64,000 bases of DNA from Clostridiales bacterium Firm_14 (GCA_001604135.1 LVAT01000008.1:235898-299897), one strand, 5' to 3'. Positions 53,446 to 63,152 are shown, numbered from the stretch's first letter. The notes: generated by a model from the sequence alone, not told the origin. A program made the numbers and translations.

Positions 53446-56400
53446 ATGGTTGATTTGTTTGGGTTTAGGAGAGTTTTGGACTCAACACCATTTGCTGTTA
53501 TGGCAGTTGCTTTTGCCGTGCTTTTTGTTGTTTTTCTGGTCAAATATATACAACGGGGCAGAAGAATAACTGAACTGGAGCGCATGATCAAGGAACGCGA
53601 TCCGGACTTGTATCAACGGATTTATCCTTTATATCGTGCTCCCGTTCAGCAGCCGGTTCAGACACCGTTACAGCAGCCTGTACAGCAGCCTGTATACCAG
53701 CCGGTACAGCAAGTTCAGCAGCAGGTATATCAGCCTGTACAGCAGCCTGTAAAGCAGGCAGCTGCGGCTGAATATGTTCATACACCGGTCTCTCAGACTC
53801 CGGTTGTTTCAGCAACTGTATCAGCACCGGTTTCTGCTCCTAAAGCAGCTCCGGCACCTGTTCCGGCAGTTGCGTCTGTTTCTGCGCCTGCATCAACTCC
53901 ATATCAGCCAACGGCAGTTGCTGCTGCTGATAAGCCTAAACGCGAGAAATTCTTTAGCAGCATCAATATCACATTCGGTATCGGCGTATTGCTCCTTACG
54001 ATGGTAGGCGCCACGTTCATGACGGGATCATGGGAATGGATGTCTGATGCGGTAAGAGTTATAGGCCTTATCGCAGTAGTTGTCATGATCTACGGAATGT
54101 CATTATTTGCAGGAAAGGGATTAAAGCTGCAGCAGACAGGTTTTGCTCTTTACACGCTCGCAAGCCTTTTGGGACCTATAGTTGTTATAGGTATGGGCGT
54201 CTATGAATTGTTCGGCCCATCGTTCTCGTTCAGTAACGGAAAAGGCTGGATAGTGGCATCTGTTGCTTCATTTGTTCTTCTCTTATCTTCGATAGCAGGA
54301 AGATTCATTTTTAACGAAAAAGGCAAAGTCAATGTTTACCGCACTACAACTTATATAGCGCTTACATGGCTCGTTGTTTTCCTTTCAGCTCTGGCAGGGC
54401 AGGCGAGCACTGAAGTCAGCGAATGGACTGCGATCTGTCTGGGTCTTGCGACCCTTGCCCTGATGCTGAGGATTGCTGCCCTTATTCCTTTGTTCAGGGA
54501 AGAGATATTCTTCAGGGTCTATTCTGAAATAATGACTTATGTACCTGCGTTATTACTGCTCTTTACGGTAGCTTTTGCTGATATTGCGATCGTTGCAGGT
54601 ACTGTAGTTGAATTCATAGTTCTTGTTTTGTTTACCAAGTTCTCGAAAAGCAGGGCCTGGGTAAAATTCATAACTCCTGTGATGGGATTCTTGATAGAGA
54701 TATCCTTGGTTATTTTCCTGGATTCGGACAATATGGTTCTCGTTACTGCTGTCATGATGGCAATCACAGTTCTGCTCTTCGTGATCCACAAGATCCTTAA
54801 GATATCTTCATGGGCTTCGGATACGGTTCTTCCCATAGTCTTGAACACGATAACAGCGATCATGTCGATAGAAGACTGCCCTATAATGGGCGTTATATCA
54901 TGCTTCCTCCTGATTGTTCTCTTCGTGTTCAGGATGACAGCGGAGCCTGTATTTGCAAGGAAAGAGAACAAGTTTGCCGAGTTCTTCAGAAAAGCAGTTC
55001 CGGTAGCAGAACAGGTCATAATGGCTGTTCTTACCGCGATCTGTTACTACATCGGAGTGACAATACTCTATTTCGTTCCTGAAGATAATCCATTCTCCGG
55101 AAATATCTATTTTCCTGTCTTGGCCCTGATCCCTGCGGTCGTTACTCTGATCTTCAGATTTACCACAAAAGATGATCTGAGGCTCAAGCTTATCGGCATG
55201 ATAATGGCCGGAATATCTCTTGTGTCGGGCTTTTTCTCGATCTTTGCTTATAGCAGGGGATTTATACTCTGCAAAGACCTTTATGTCTGCGCATGGCTCC
55301 TGACTTTTGCGATTATTCTTTTCGCTGTGAACTTTAATGTTAATGCGATCAGGAATAAGAAAATCGGGATCGGCCAGATGGCATGGCTTTCTGCGTGCAT
55401 TAACGCATTGTCAATAGGCGTATTCCTTATGATCGAGTTCAATGCGCAGCAGGAATGGGGATTGGAGTTTATCCCTGAAGACTATATCAATCTGACAAGA
55501 CAGATAGCTGCGCTTACATTCCTTGTGATCAATGTGGCAGCAGTGGCAGTGGCATTCTTTAAGAGAAAACTTGAAGATGAGAATATCGCGGCGATAAAGT
55601 ATTTCTCACTGGCATTTTCAACGATCTGGTTCATCTGCTCAGCAGTCCTTATCGGACCTGATTGGCAGACATTTGCAATAGCGGTTATTTTTGCGGTTAT
55701 CCTGGCATTGCTTAAGGCTGAATTCTTTACGATAGTTCCTATATTTGCAGCAGAGTTTGCTTTAATAACCGAGGTTACGAAGATAAGCAATGATGCTCTG
55801 AACAATATCCTGATGATCGTTCTGGCACTTGCGGTTTCCGGTTTGGGAAGGCTGCTGTTCCGCAAGACCATGTTCTCTGAAAAAGGAGTGGACTATCTAA
55901 CGCTTACATCATGGTTATTCCTTTTCGGAACGAGATACGAAGATTATCTGCCTATGGCAATCTGCTTTACTATTGCGGTCCTGATAATGAATCTTGCGGG
56001 AAGGGTAAAGGTGCCTTTTAGAGTTATCTTAAGCATTTTCTCTGTATTCTGCTGCATAGGTATCCTCGCACAGCCTTATCTTGAATACCCTGAGGTGATT
56101 GCTTTCGAGATCAATCTCGCGCTTATGCTCGGAACTCTGTTATTGATCTGTAAGGTGATAAAGCCATTCCCTGAAGCGTCCGCCAAATACATCTGGTTTA
56201 CGGGAGTATCGCTGGCACTGGTTGCAGAGGGCGTTTCCGCGGCAGTCACCGGTGAGGCTGTTGACCTCATAATCGTTGGAACTGCTGCTGTCGGGATCTT
56301 TATTTTCTCATTCATCAGGCGCCTCAGACTGTGGTTTATCCTGGGCATCGTTTCCATGGTATCGATCGCTATATACCTGTCTGTAGTTTTCTGGGCAACA

Positions 56401-56529
56401 CTTGTATGGCTTATCTATCTCCTGGTTTCCGGAAGCATCCTGATCGTTATGGCTTCTGTCAATGAATGGGGCAAGAGACATAACAAGGAAGGGAAAAAGA
56501 GAAGGTTTTTCGAAGAGTGGAAATGGTGA
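53446..56529 (+). CDS. Very large polytopic membrane protein with Gln/Pro/Val-rich linker
   Basis: The ~1027-residue protein is uncharacterised. After one membrane helix (about 12-35) there is a short coiled stretch (RITELERMIKERDPDLYQRI). A low-complexity linker of about 90 residues follows, rich in QQPVQ and APVPA words. From about 165 to 1005 it is almost entirely hydrophobic, with roughly 25 to 30 predicted helices. The region around FGIGVLLLTMVGATFMTGSW resembles DUF2157-type proteins. The C-terminus is basic. A helper in cell-envelope or polysaccharide work is possible. AGGAGG precedes the ATG at 53446 by 8 bp; the start at 53398 was rejected. A terminator follows. Confidence 0.8.
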   Translation: MVDLFGFRRVLDSTPFAVMAVAFAVLFVVFLVKYIQRGRRITELERMIKERDPDLYQRIYPLYRAPVQQPVQTPLQQPVQQPVYQPVQQVQQQVYQPVQQPVKQAAAAEYVHTPVSQTPVVSATVSAPVSAPKAAPAPVPAVASVSAPASTPYQPTAVAAADKPKREKFFSSINITFGIGVLLLTMVGATFMTGSWEWMSDAVRVIGLIAVVVMIYGMSLFAGKGLKLQQTGFALYTLASLLGPIVVIGMGVYELFGPSFSFSNGKGWIVASVASFVLLLSSIAGRFIFNEKGKVNVYRTTTYIALTWLVVFLSALAGQASTEVSEWTAICLGLATLALMLRIAALIPLFREEIFFRVYSEIMTYVPALLLLFTVAFADIAIVAGTVVEFIVLVLFTKFSKSRAWVKFITPVMGFLIEISLVIFLDSDNMVLVTAVMMAITVLLFVIHKILKISSWASDTVLPIVLNTITAIMSIEDCPIMGVISCFLLIVLFVFRMTAEPVFARKENKFAEFFRKAVPVAEQVIMAVLTAICYYIGVTILYFVPEDNPFSGNIYFPVLALIPAVVTLIFRFTTKDDLRLKLIGMIMAGISLVSGFFSIFAYSRGFILCKDLYVCAWLLTFAIILFAVNFNVNAIRNKKIGIGQMAWLSACINALSIGVFLMIEFNAQQEWGLEFIPEDYINLTRQIAALTFLVINVAAVAVAFFKRKLEDENIAAIKYFSLAFSTIWFICSAVLIGPDWQTFAIAVIFAVILALLKAEFFTIVPIFAAEFALITEVTKISNDALNNILMIVLALAVSGLGRLLFRKTMFSEKGVDYLTLTSWLFLFGTRYEDYLPMAICFTIAVLIMNLAGRVKVPFRVILSIFSVFCCIGILAQPYLEYPEVIAFEINLALMLGTLLLICKVIKPFPEASAKYIWFTGVSLALVAEGVSAAVTGEAVDLIIVGTAAVGIFIFSFIRRLRLWFILGIVSMVSIAIYLSVVFWATLVWLIYLLVSGSILIVMASVNEWGKRHNKEGKKRRFFEEWKW

Positions 56530-56554
56530 TAAAGACCATTATTTAGAAATAAGA

Positions 56555-56599
56555 AAGCCCGCCAAAGCATCAGTATTATGAGCTTGGCGGGCATTTTTT
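56555..56599 (+). terminator. Terminator after the large membrane protein gene
   Basis: GCCCGCCAA and TTGGCGGGC form a 9-bp stem, followed by ATTTTTT. Confidence 0.9.
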
Positions 56600-56670
56600 A
56601 CGCTGTGCGCCCCAAAGGTTTCCGTTATGACTTTGTCACGAAATGGTCTTACATGAAACTTTAAAAATGA

Positions 56671-56699
56671 TTTACATGCTGTTTTTGCCTTGCTAAAAT
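56671..56699 (+). promoter_or_regulatory. Promoter of the NlpC/P60-like gene
   Basis: TTTACA-17 bp-TAAAAT, 27 bp upstream of the ATG at 56726. Confidence 0.65.
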
Positions 56700-56725
56700 T
56701 TACGTGGGGAAAAAAGCGAGGTCTA

Positions 56726-57931
56726 ATGGGCATAATAAACATCAGGAAGATTGCCTTAAAGGCAATTGCTGTAATGGCAGTGACTGCAGTTGTTGCAGGC
56801 ATAGCAGGCTCATATATAAAGCCCGTTGACGTTGTTGCAGATACCAAATACCAGACTCTCTATGACGTATTCAGGGACAGGAGCCCGGACCCTGACTCTT
56901 TCATGACGCAGGAGGAATTCCGCAGCAAGATCCTCGCTAACTGCAAGCTGCTCAACAAAGTTGCATATACTTCAGGCTCTCAGATTCACGAACTTGCCTG
57001 TGACGGCTTTGTCAGCATGGTGTTAAGGATCACTTTCGGTACGGTCCATAAGGTAAAAGTCTGTTACGACTATAAGGAGAAGAAGACCCTTATGTCGTAT
57101 GAATTTAACCGTAATGAGGAACATATTGTCGCCAACAGCTACGTTGACAGGTATGAAGTATACGGCCCGGGCGGCACTTCGGTCACATGGCTGTACAATA
57201 ATTATGTCGGAAAGCTCGTCAATGCCAGGGGTTCCAACAGGAAAAAGGTAGAGGGCTTCACAAATAAGAACTGGGTCGGCTACATGGAGAGCATCGGTGC
57301 TCAGCCCGGTGACATCATTATGTGGGACAACGACTATAACAAGACATATTGGACGCATATCGGCATATACGCAGGCATTGAGAACGGCAAGGCAATGATG
57401 TGGCATGCATCTGCGGTAAAGGGGAAAGTCTGCAAGCAGGCCCTCTCCGAGATCACGGAGGAAGTTAAGTACCTTAAGCTTGCCTGTGTAGTCCCAATGA
57501 CGGATGCACCCGCAAAAGTCGGGCTTTGCGCTGATAACGTAAGCAACATTAAGGATTTCTCATATTCCGTCTACAAGGATGAGGAATGCAGTGAATTCAT
57601 AGGAAGGATCGCCAGCAACTGTACTCTGAAGGATCAGGCGTCTTTGGAGGATATCGCGATCTACTTTAACAGCGACAAGACTGCCTACGAGAAGACTATT
57701 TATGTCAGGCGCGATATGTCGCCGTTTAAGTTTTCCAATGCGGAACTTGCCGGAGCTGACCAGACGGTCTATAAGCTTAAGATCAAGATCACTCCCGGAG
57801 AGGAAAACAAGGGAACGCTGACGTATTCGATATACGGTTCGAAAGATATCAGGTATTACGACAGCAGGACTGTCGATGACTATGATTACCGGTCGGGCGG
57901 ACAGGTCATTCTGATATCGGATTACAGGTAA
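56726..57931 (+). CDS. Secreted NlpC/P60-like protein
   Basis: The 401-residue protein starts MGIINIRKIALKAIAVMAV with an N-terminal signal/anchor helix (about 8-30). A middle part with the Cys motif HELACDGFVSMVLRITFG and the His motif TYWTHIGIYAGIENG resembles the Cys/His pair of NlpC/P60 peptidases, and AQPGDIIMWDND is the conserved loop between them. The C-terminal ~150 residues (VGLCADNVSNIKDFSYSVYK, YVRRDMSPFKFS) are beta-rich and unassigned; they look like a surface or collagen-binding-type module. GCGAGGT precedes the ATG. Probably remodels peptidoglycan outside the cell. Confidence 0.78.
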   Translation: MGIINIRKIALKAIAVMAVTAVVAGIAGSYIKPVDVVADTKYQTLYDVFRDRSPDPDSFMTQEEFRSKILANCKLLNKVAYTSGSQIHELACDGFVSMVLRITFGTVHKVKVCYDYKEKKTLMSYEFNRNEEHIVANSYVDRYEVYGPGGTSVTWLYNNYVGKLVNARGSNRKKVEGFTNKNWVGYMESIGAQPGDIIMWDNDYNKTYWTHIGIYAGIENGKAMMWHASAVKGKVCKQALSEITEEVKYLKLACVVPMTDAPAKVGLCADNVSNIKDFSYSVYKDEECSEFIGRIASNCTLKDQASLEDIAIYFNSDKTAYEKTIYVRRDMSPFKFSNAELAGADQTVYKLKIKITPGEENKGTLTYSIYGSKDIRYYDSRTVDDYDYRSGGQVILISDYR

Positions 57932-57934
57932 CTT

Positions 57935-57980
57935 AAAAGAAGCACTCCGGAGGGATATTCCGGGGTGCCTTTCTTTTTTT
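57935..57980 (+). terminator. Terminator after the NlpC/P60-like gene
   Basis: AAAGAAGCACTCCGGA pairs with TTCCGGGGTGCCTTTCTTT (a few mismatches) and runs into TTTTTTT. Confidence 0.8.
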
Positions 57981-57987
57981 TCTGGTT

Positions 57988-58015
57988 TTGACCTTGAGAA
58001 TTTTTATAATATAAT
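57988..58015 (+). promoter_or_regulatory. Promoter of the GH3 gene
   Basis: TTGACC-16 bp-TATAAT in an AT-rich stretch, 65 bp before the ATG at 58081. Confidence 0.65.
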
Positions 58016-58080
58016 ATGCAATGTGTTTAGCTGAATAGTAAAGTCGGCGTTTCTCGGCGGCTTTACGGAAGGGGTGTTAT

Positions 58081-60651
58081 ATGGATTTTCTCGCGAAGAC
58101 TACTGATGCAGTCACCGAATTGGAAATGAGGCATGCGGAAACCGTAAGAGAACTTGCGAGCGAGTGCCTTGTCCTGCTTGAGAACAACGGGGCTTTGCCT
58201 ATAACAACTCCCGGCAGAATAGCCGTTTACGGAAACGGAGCCAGACATACCGTAAGAGGCGGCGACGGTTCCGGTGAGGTTAACACCAGAAATAACGTAT
58301 CGATCTGCGATGGCCTTGCCAATGCAGGCTTTGAAATAACATCCAAGGGATGGCTTGACCGATATGACGGGATCTACGATTCTTCCCTCAAGGCTTATAT
58401 GGACAAGGTTGAGTCGACCGCAAGAGAACGCGGCATTCCCGCTACAACCGTTTATTTCGAGATGGCGTTTGAAGAACCCGTTCAGCCTCAGATCACCGAA
58501 GAGGATATTGCTGAAGCTTCATGCGACACAGCGATCTTCGTTATCTCCCGTGATTCCACTGAAGGCAGAGACAGAAAGCCTGAGAAGGGCGATTATTATC
58601 TGACTGACGAAGAGGAATACAATCTCAATTACATCACTGACAATTTCGACAAGGTAATCGTTCTCCTTAACATCGGAGGCGTTATCGATATGACACGTCT
58701 CAAGCACCGTCCCGGTGTCAGCTCGATCCTCTTTGTAGGACAGGTCGGCAACCAGACCGGCGATATCGTTGCTGATGCCATTACGGGCAAGACAAATCCT
58801 TCGGGAAAGCTCGTTGATACATGGGCAAGCCACTATGAGGATTATCCCTGTGCAAATGAGTTCTCCAGCCTTGACGGCGATACTGATGATGAGTTCTACA
58901 AGGAAGGCATCTACGTAGGATACAGATACTTCGATTCATTCGGTATCACACCTGCATACTGCTTCGGATTCGGCAGATCCTATACGACATTCTCCACAGA
59001 GGTATTGAGCGTAACCCAGGAAGGCAATGACATCAGCATATGGGTCAAGGTCTTTAATACCGGAGATTTCCCGGGCAAGGAAGTCGTACAGGTATATTTC
59101 TCTGCACCTGAAGGTCCTGTTGACAGACCTTATCAGGAACTCGCAGGCTTTGCAAAGACAGATCTCATCTATCCCGGTGAGAGCATGAATGTTGAGATCA
59201 CATTCCCGATCGATAATTTCGCCTGCTTCGACGACAGATATCCCGCAAGAGTCATTCCTGACGGTGACTACATCATCAGAGTCGGCACGAGTTCACGTGA
59301 GACAAACATCGAAGCAGTACTTAACATTCCTGAGTTTATTGTCCAGGAGAAGTACGACAGGATATTGGAAGATGACGCAAGATATCTTTTCGAGGATATG
59401 AAGAATCCCGGAAAGGGCAAGGAAGCGCATCAGGCTATTGATTATGCACAGCTCTTAACATGCGAGAGGAAGTTCACTCTCAACCTGTTCCGTGTCAGAA
59501 GGAGCATCATCAGATACAGAGGTGTCTGTGAGACCCACATGGACGAGAGGAGAGACGAAGTCCTCACATTGGGTTCAGTTATCGGACGTAATGCCGGTGT
59601 TGCTGAATTCGTTGCACAGTTCTCACTGGAAGAGCTTTCAGAGCTTATCGTCGGAAACTACATCAAGGACGGATTCGAGGATGTCGTATTCTCATCTGCC
59701 ATGCATGTACCCGGCGCTGCAGCAGAGACTACAGGACGCTTCGAAGGAAAGAGAAGATTCCCTGTCCTCGTCATGGCTGACGGTCCTGCAGGCTTAAGAC
59801 TCCAGCCTCATTTCAAGGCAACAAGGAACGGAGACCTCTTACGAGGCGGCGAGATATTCGGTCATATCAATAATCCGTTCCCGGAAGATACACCCGAAGA
59901 TGCGGTCGATTATTACCAGTACTGCACCATGATCCCTACGGCTCTCTCCCTTGCGTCCACATGGAATCTCGGCCTTATCGAGAAGCTCGGACGCCTTGTC
60001 GGTGAGGAGATGGAGGAATTCGGTGTACATCTCTGGCTCGCACCGGGAATGAATATCCACAGAAATCCCTTGTGCGGACGAAACTTCGAGTATTACTCCG
60101 AAGATCCGCTCGTTACGGGACTATGTGCAGCTTATGACACATTGGGTGTCCAGTCTGTTGACGGCAAGGGTGTTACCATCAAGCACTTTGCCTGCAACAA
60201 CCAGGAAAATAACAGAATGTTCAGCAACTCTCACGTATCGGTAAGAGCTCTGCGTGACATATACCTGAGAGGATTTGAGATTGCGGTCAAGCTTGCGCAG
60301 CCTTTCTGCGTAATGACTTCGTATAATCTCCTCAACGGAATCCATACAGCAAACAATTACGAGCTGATCCAGAACGTACTCAGAGATGAGTGGGACTATG
60401 AAGGCGCTGTCATGACAGACTGGTTCTCCTCATTTGAAGATGTCGAATTCCTGGGCTATGACGAGAAGAAACTCAAGTACCCGCCGGCATTCTCAAGACT
60501 CTGCGTTTACGCAGGCTGCGACATGCAGATGCCCGGCTGTGCCAAGAATGCACAGGATATCGTTACGGCAGTTAACCACGGCAGGCTTACGCTTGCAGAT
60601 GTCCAGTCCGCAGCCATGAATGTGGTGCGTCTCGCGATCAAATGCTTGTAA
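58081..60651 (+). CDS. GH3 beta-glucosidase with permuted domain order
   Basis: This 856-residue cytoplasmic enzyme should release glucose from cellobiose or related beta-glucosides. The GH3 C-terminal alpha/beta domain comes first (about 15-270; ASECLVLLENNGALPI, LVDTWASHYEDYP). The Fn3-like domain (about 305-400; PGKEVVQVYFSAPEGPVDRP) follows, and the TIM barrel with the nucleophile comes last (about 530-856; VKHFACNNQ-type loop IKHFACNNQENN and the Asp in GAVMTDWFSS). In most GH3 enzymes the barrel is first. The same inverted order is known from rumen beta-glucosidases of Butyrivibrio fibrisolvens and Ruminococcus albus. It pairs with the GH9 cellulase at 10654 in cellulose use. Confidence 0.93.
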   Translation: MDFLAKTTDAVTELEMRHAETVRELASECLVLLENNGALPITTPGRIAVYGNGARHTVRGGDGSGEVNTRNNVSICDGLANAGFEITSKGWLDRYDGIYDSSLKAYMDKVESTARERGIPATTVYFEMAFEEPVQPQITEEDIAEASCDTAIFVISRDSTEGRDRKPEKGDYYLTDEEEYNLNYITDNFDKVIVLLNIGGVIDMTRLKHRPGVSSILFVGQVGNQTGDIVADAITGKTNPSGKLVDTWASHYEDYPCANEFSSLDGDTDDEFYKEGIYVGYRYFDSFGITPAYCFGFGRSYTTFSTEVLSVTQEGNDISIWVKVFNTGDFPGKEVVQVYFSAPEGPVDRPYQELAGFAKTDLIYPGESMNVEITFPIDNFACFDDRYPARVIPDGDYIIRVGTSSRETNIEAVLNIPEFIVQEKYDRILEDDARYLFEDMKNPGKGKEAHQAIDYAQLLTCERKFTLNLFRVRRSIIRYRGVCETHMDERRDEVLTLGSVIGRNAGVAEFVAQFSLEELSELIVGNYIKDGFEDVVFSSAMHVPGAAAETTGRFEGKRRFPVLVMADGPAGLRLQPHFKATRNGDLLRGGEIFGHINNPFPEDTPEDAVDYYQYCTMIPTALSLASTWNLGLIEKLGRLVGEEMEEFGVHLWLAPGMNIHRNPLCGRNFEYYSEDPLVTGLCAAYDTLGVQSVDGKGVTIKHFACNNQENNRMFSNSHVSVRALRDIYLRGFEIAVKLAQPFCVMTSYNLLNGIHTANNYELIQNVLRDEWDYEGAVMTDWFSSFEDVEFLGYDEKKLKYPPAFSRLCVYAGCDMQMPGCAKNAQDIVTAVNHGRLTLADVQSAAMNVVRLAIKCL

Positions 60652-60663
60652 AACAGGAGTTAA

Positions 60664-62031
60664 ATGAACGAAGTATTTGATTCAGAACAATTCAGTGTAG
60701 AGTACAAGAAGGACGATAACATCGTCCTTGTTGTATTGAAGGGCAAAGCTATCAGGGATAATTACAGAACGCCCATGATGCATGCGGCAGACATGGTGCT
60801 GCGTCATCAGTGTAAGGTAATGGCGGTGGACTTTAAGGCCAATCCTGAGCTGTCGGAGAAAGACCTTTACTGGAGCAAGAAAGTCCTTTTCACAAATCTC
60901 AAGAAGAGCGGCCTCGAGACACTGGCACTCATCGATGACAACGATCTTCAGATCGTCCAGGGCATAAGGGTATTCTGCGGCAATAAATTCAAAACGATCG
61001 TCTGCAAGAGTTATGAAGAGGTCAAGGAGAGAACCGCGGACTCCAAGTCTGATGCAGACAGCAAATATGCAGGCATGACCCGTGAGCAGGCGCTCGAGTA
61101 CATGGGGCTTGGCACGGATGCCGACATCAAGGAGATCGATGACCGTTTCTGGCAGATGTCCAAGAAGTACAGAGGCAAGGAAGACGCGGAATCCAAGGCA
61201 ATGGAGGACGAGATCTCCGCAGTCTACGACATCGCATCAGGCAGACGTGACGTCAGGGCCAAAGAAGAGCAGATGCGCGAGAACGAACCGAAGTATTTCG
61301 GCAGATATAAGAGCGACTGGAAGACAATTATCCACTACAACTGGAAGAACTGGCTTTTAGGCGCCGTAGTCGGAATATCCATTATCGTAATATTGGTCGG
61401 GTATTTCCTGAATGCACAGAATGACTGTTCCGTACTTGTTTTTGGACACATGTATCTCGACAACACATATATGAGAGAGGCATTAGAGGGGCAGGGCCTT
61501 AAGAACCCTTACGTGGGTCTTGCCGATGTTGTCGTGCCGAACGACGAGAAGATCCCAATGGATGAGATCGGCAATGAGTCGTTCAATGCCCAGTTCTATA
61601 CGAATCCGGATGTCCTCATATCTGACAACAGGGCATATATGTATTATTTCAATGTTTATAAGGACATAGGTCCCCTTTACGATAAGATCATGGCAGGGCT
61701 CTCTGATGAGGCTAAGGCAGGCGTAAAGCCCATATACATGTCAGAGCGCGAATCCGTGAGATATAAGAATGATATGTTAATGGAATACGGTCTCGGCGAT
61801 GAGGATATCAAAAATCCTGCCGAGTTCCCCGATGATCCGATCCTCATAGGATTTGAGATCACAGATCAGGATGTTGTAACCAATTTCGGTGTTGAAGCAA
61901 AGTGGAAGTCACGTCAGACGACGCTTATGCTGGGTCAGTGTAAAAACAGCACCGATGACGTAATGACGGTAAAGATCATCACGTCGATCATTAACGCAGC
62001 TTATGCAAAGGAGCTTCCGGAGTCTGCTTAA
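60664..62031 (+). CDS. Membrane protein with STAS-like and J-like cytoplasmic domains
   Basis: This 455-residue protein is unusual. Residues 1-120 have the alternating strand-helix pattern of STAS-like domains (FSVEYKKDDNIVLVVLKGKAI, KVMAVDFKANPELSEKD). Residues 135-200 look like a J-domain fold (ALEYMGLGTDADIKEIDDRFWQMSKKY, DEISAVYDIASGRRDVR) without the HPD triad, so it is a J-like adaptor at most. One transmembrane helix (about 235-258) follows, then about 195 extracellular residues. It starts 12 bp after the GH3 gene, with AGGAG before the ATG. The 3' end overlaps the convergent pseudouridine synthase by 41 bp. Confidence 0.75.
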   Translation: MNEVFDSEQFSVEYKKDDNIVLVVLKGKAIRDNYRTPMMHAADMVLRHQCKVMAVDFKANPELSEKDLYWSKKVLFTNLKKSGLETLALIDDNDLQIVQGIRVFCGNKFKTIVCKSYEEVKERTADSKSDADSKYAGMTREQALEYMGLGTDADIKEIDDRFWQMSKKYRGKEDAESKAMEDEISAVYDIASGRRDVRAKEEQMRENEPKYFGRYKSDWKTIIHYNWKNWLLGAVVGISIIVILVGYFLNAQNDCSVLVFGHMYLDNTYMREALEGQGLKNPYVGLADVVVPNDEKIPMDEIGNESFNAQFYTNPDVLISDNRAYMYYFNVYKDIGPLYDKIMAGLSDEAKAGVKPIYMSERESVRYKNDMLMEYGLGDEDIKNPAEFPDDPILIGFEITDQDVVTNFGVEAKWKSRQTTLMLGQCKNSTDDVMTVKIITSIINAAYAKELPESA

Positions 62032-62764
62032 GTCCGGTTGCTTCGAAAAGAAGATCTAATTCATCTTGGGTAAGAGGCCTGAAGGTTCCGCAGGAATCAA
62101 GGCCTTCTTCTATTTTTACTCCTGCAAGCTCAAGCCTTCTGAGCTCCAATACTTCCTTATTAAAGTGTGCGAAGATCCTTCTGACTTCGTGTGTCTTGCC
62201 TTCGTGAAGGGTCAGCAGCGCGCGGCTGTTTCCGTCATCTGCAGGCTCAATGACCTTAAGGTCAGCGGGAGCTATCTGCTCGCTGTAGCCCTTGTCACGG
62301 ATAGTAAAGCCTGAAGCGACTGTCTTTATCTCCTCATCGGTCCATGCAAGGCCCCTGAAGGTTGCCATATAGATCTTCGGAACCTCGTATTTGGGCGACT
62401 GGAGGCGGTGTGAGAGCTCTCCGTCGTTGGTGATTATGAGAAGTCCTGACGTGTGGTAATCGAGCCTTCCGACAGGAGAGAGCTTCTTTGACTTAAGTTC
62501 TGACGGAATATAGTCCGCAACGCAGGGCAGACGCTTGTCCTCCATGGCCGTAAGGACGCCGTCGGGCTTGTCCAGAAGGAAATAGAGTTTGGTCTGAAGG
62601 TTTATCTCCTGTCCGTCTATGGTGATAGAATCGGTCTCTTTTACGTGAAATGATGCGTCAGTAACGACAGCGCCGTTAACCTGTACGCTGCCGTGGGATA
62701 TTATGTCGCGGACGGCAGATCTTGTGCCTATTCCGCTGTTTGCGATCAATCGGTCCAGTCTCAT
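61991..62764 (-). CDS. RsuA/RluB-family 16S/23S rRNA pseudouridine synthase
   Basis: This 257-residue enzyme makes pseudouridine in ribosomal RNA. It has an N-terminal S4 domain (MRLDRLIANSGIGTRSAVRDII, VQVNG) and the catalytic domain with the Asp in PVGRLDYHTSGLLIITNDGE. KIYMATFRG and GKTHEVRRIF are further family motifs. The exact rRNA site (RsuA, RluB, RluE or RluF) cannot be told. The gene is convergent with the STAS/J-like gene and overlaps its end. Divergent from the Smr-like gene. Confidence 0.9.
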   Translation of the reverse strand: MRLDRLIANSGIGTRSAVRDIISHGSVQVNGAVVTDASFHVKETDSITIDGQEINLQTKLYFLLDKPDGVLTAMEDKRLPCVADYIPSELKSKKLSPVGRLDYHTSGLLIITNDGELSHRLQSPKYEVPKIYMATFRGLAWTDEEIKTVASGFTIRDKGYSEQIAPADLKVIEPADDGNSRALLTLHEGKTHEVRRIFAHFNKEVLELRRLELAGVKIEEGLDSCGTFRPLTQDELDLLFEATGLKQTPEAPLHKLR

Positions 62765-62813
62765 GAGATTATTATAGCTTATTAGCGTATAATTGTTTTC
62801 GAGAGGTTTTCAA

Positions 62814-63152
62814 ATGGAGATAATCAACATCGAACAGGGACACCCGACAGTGCAGCAGGCCATGGTCAAGCTTCAGAACGGGATATACCGCGCCAGGGCA
62901 TCAGGACAGCCCATGGCAAAGATCGTCCACGGCTACGGGTCTTCGGGCACGGGTGGCGCGATCAAGCAGGCGGTAGGCTTAGAACTCCGTAAATATATCG
63001 CGCGCGGCATGATCAAGTCTTATTGTCCCGGTGAGGATTTCGGACCATTCTCTTCTGCAGGGCGCGAGATGAGCGCAAAACACCCTGCGGTATCGCGCGA
63101 CAGGGACTGGGGATTGCAAAATGACGGTATTACCGTGATCATGTTCAAGTAA
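62814..63152 (+). CDS. Smr-domain-like small protein
   Basis: This 112-residue cytoplasmic protein resembles the small MutS-related (Smr) domain: VQQAMVKLQNGIYRARASGQPMAKIVHGYGSSGTGG has the helix and HGxGxG loop, and VGLELRKYIARGMIK follows. Smr proteins nick or bind nucleic acid. The last part (GREMSAKHPAVSRDRDWGLQNDGITVIMFK) completes the fold. It lies 9 bp before the uracil-DNA glycosylase gene, so a shared DNA or RNA repair role is plausible. The ATG at 62814 follows GAGAGG; the in-frame TTG at 62793 was rejected. Confidence 0.82.
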   Translation: MEIINIEQGHPTVQQAMVKLQNGIYRARASGQPMAKIVHGYGSSGTGGAIKQAVGLELRKYIARGMIKSYCPGEDFGPFSSAGREMSAKHPAVSRDRDWGLQNDGITVIMFK

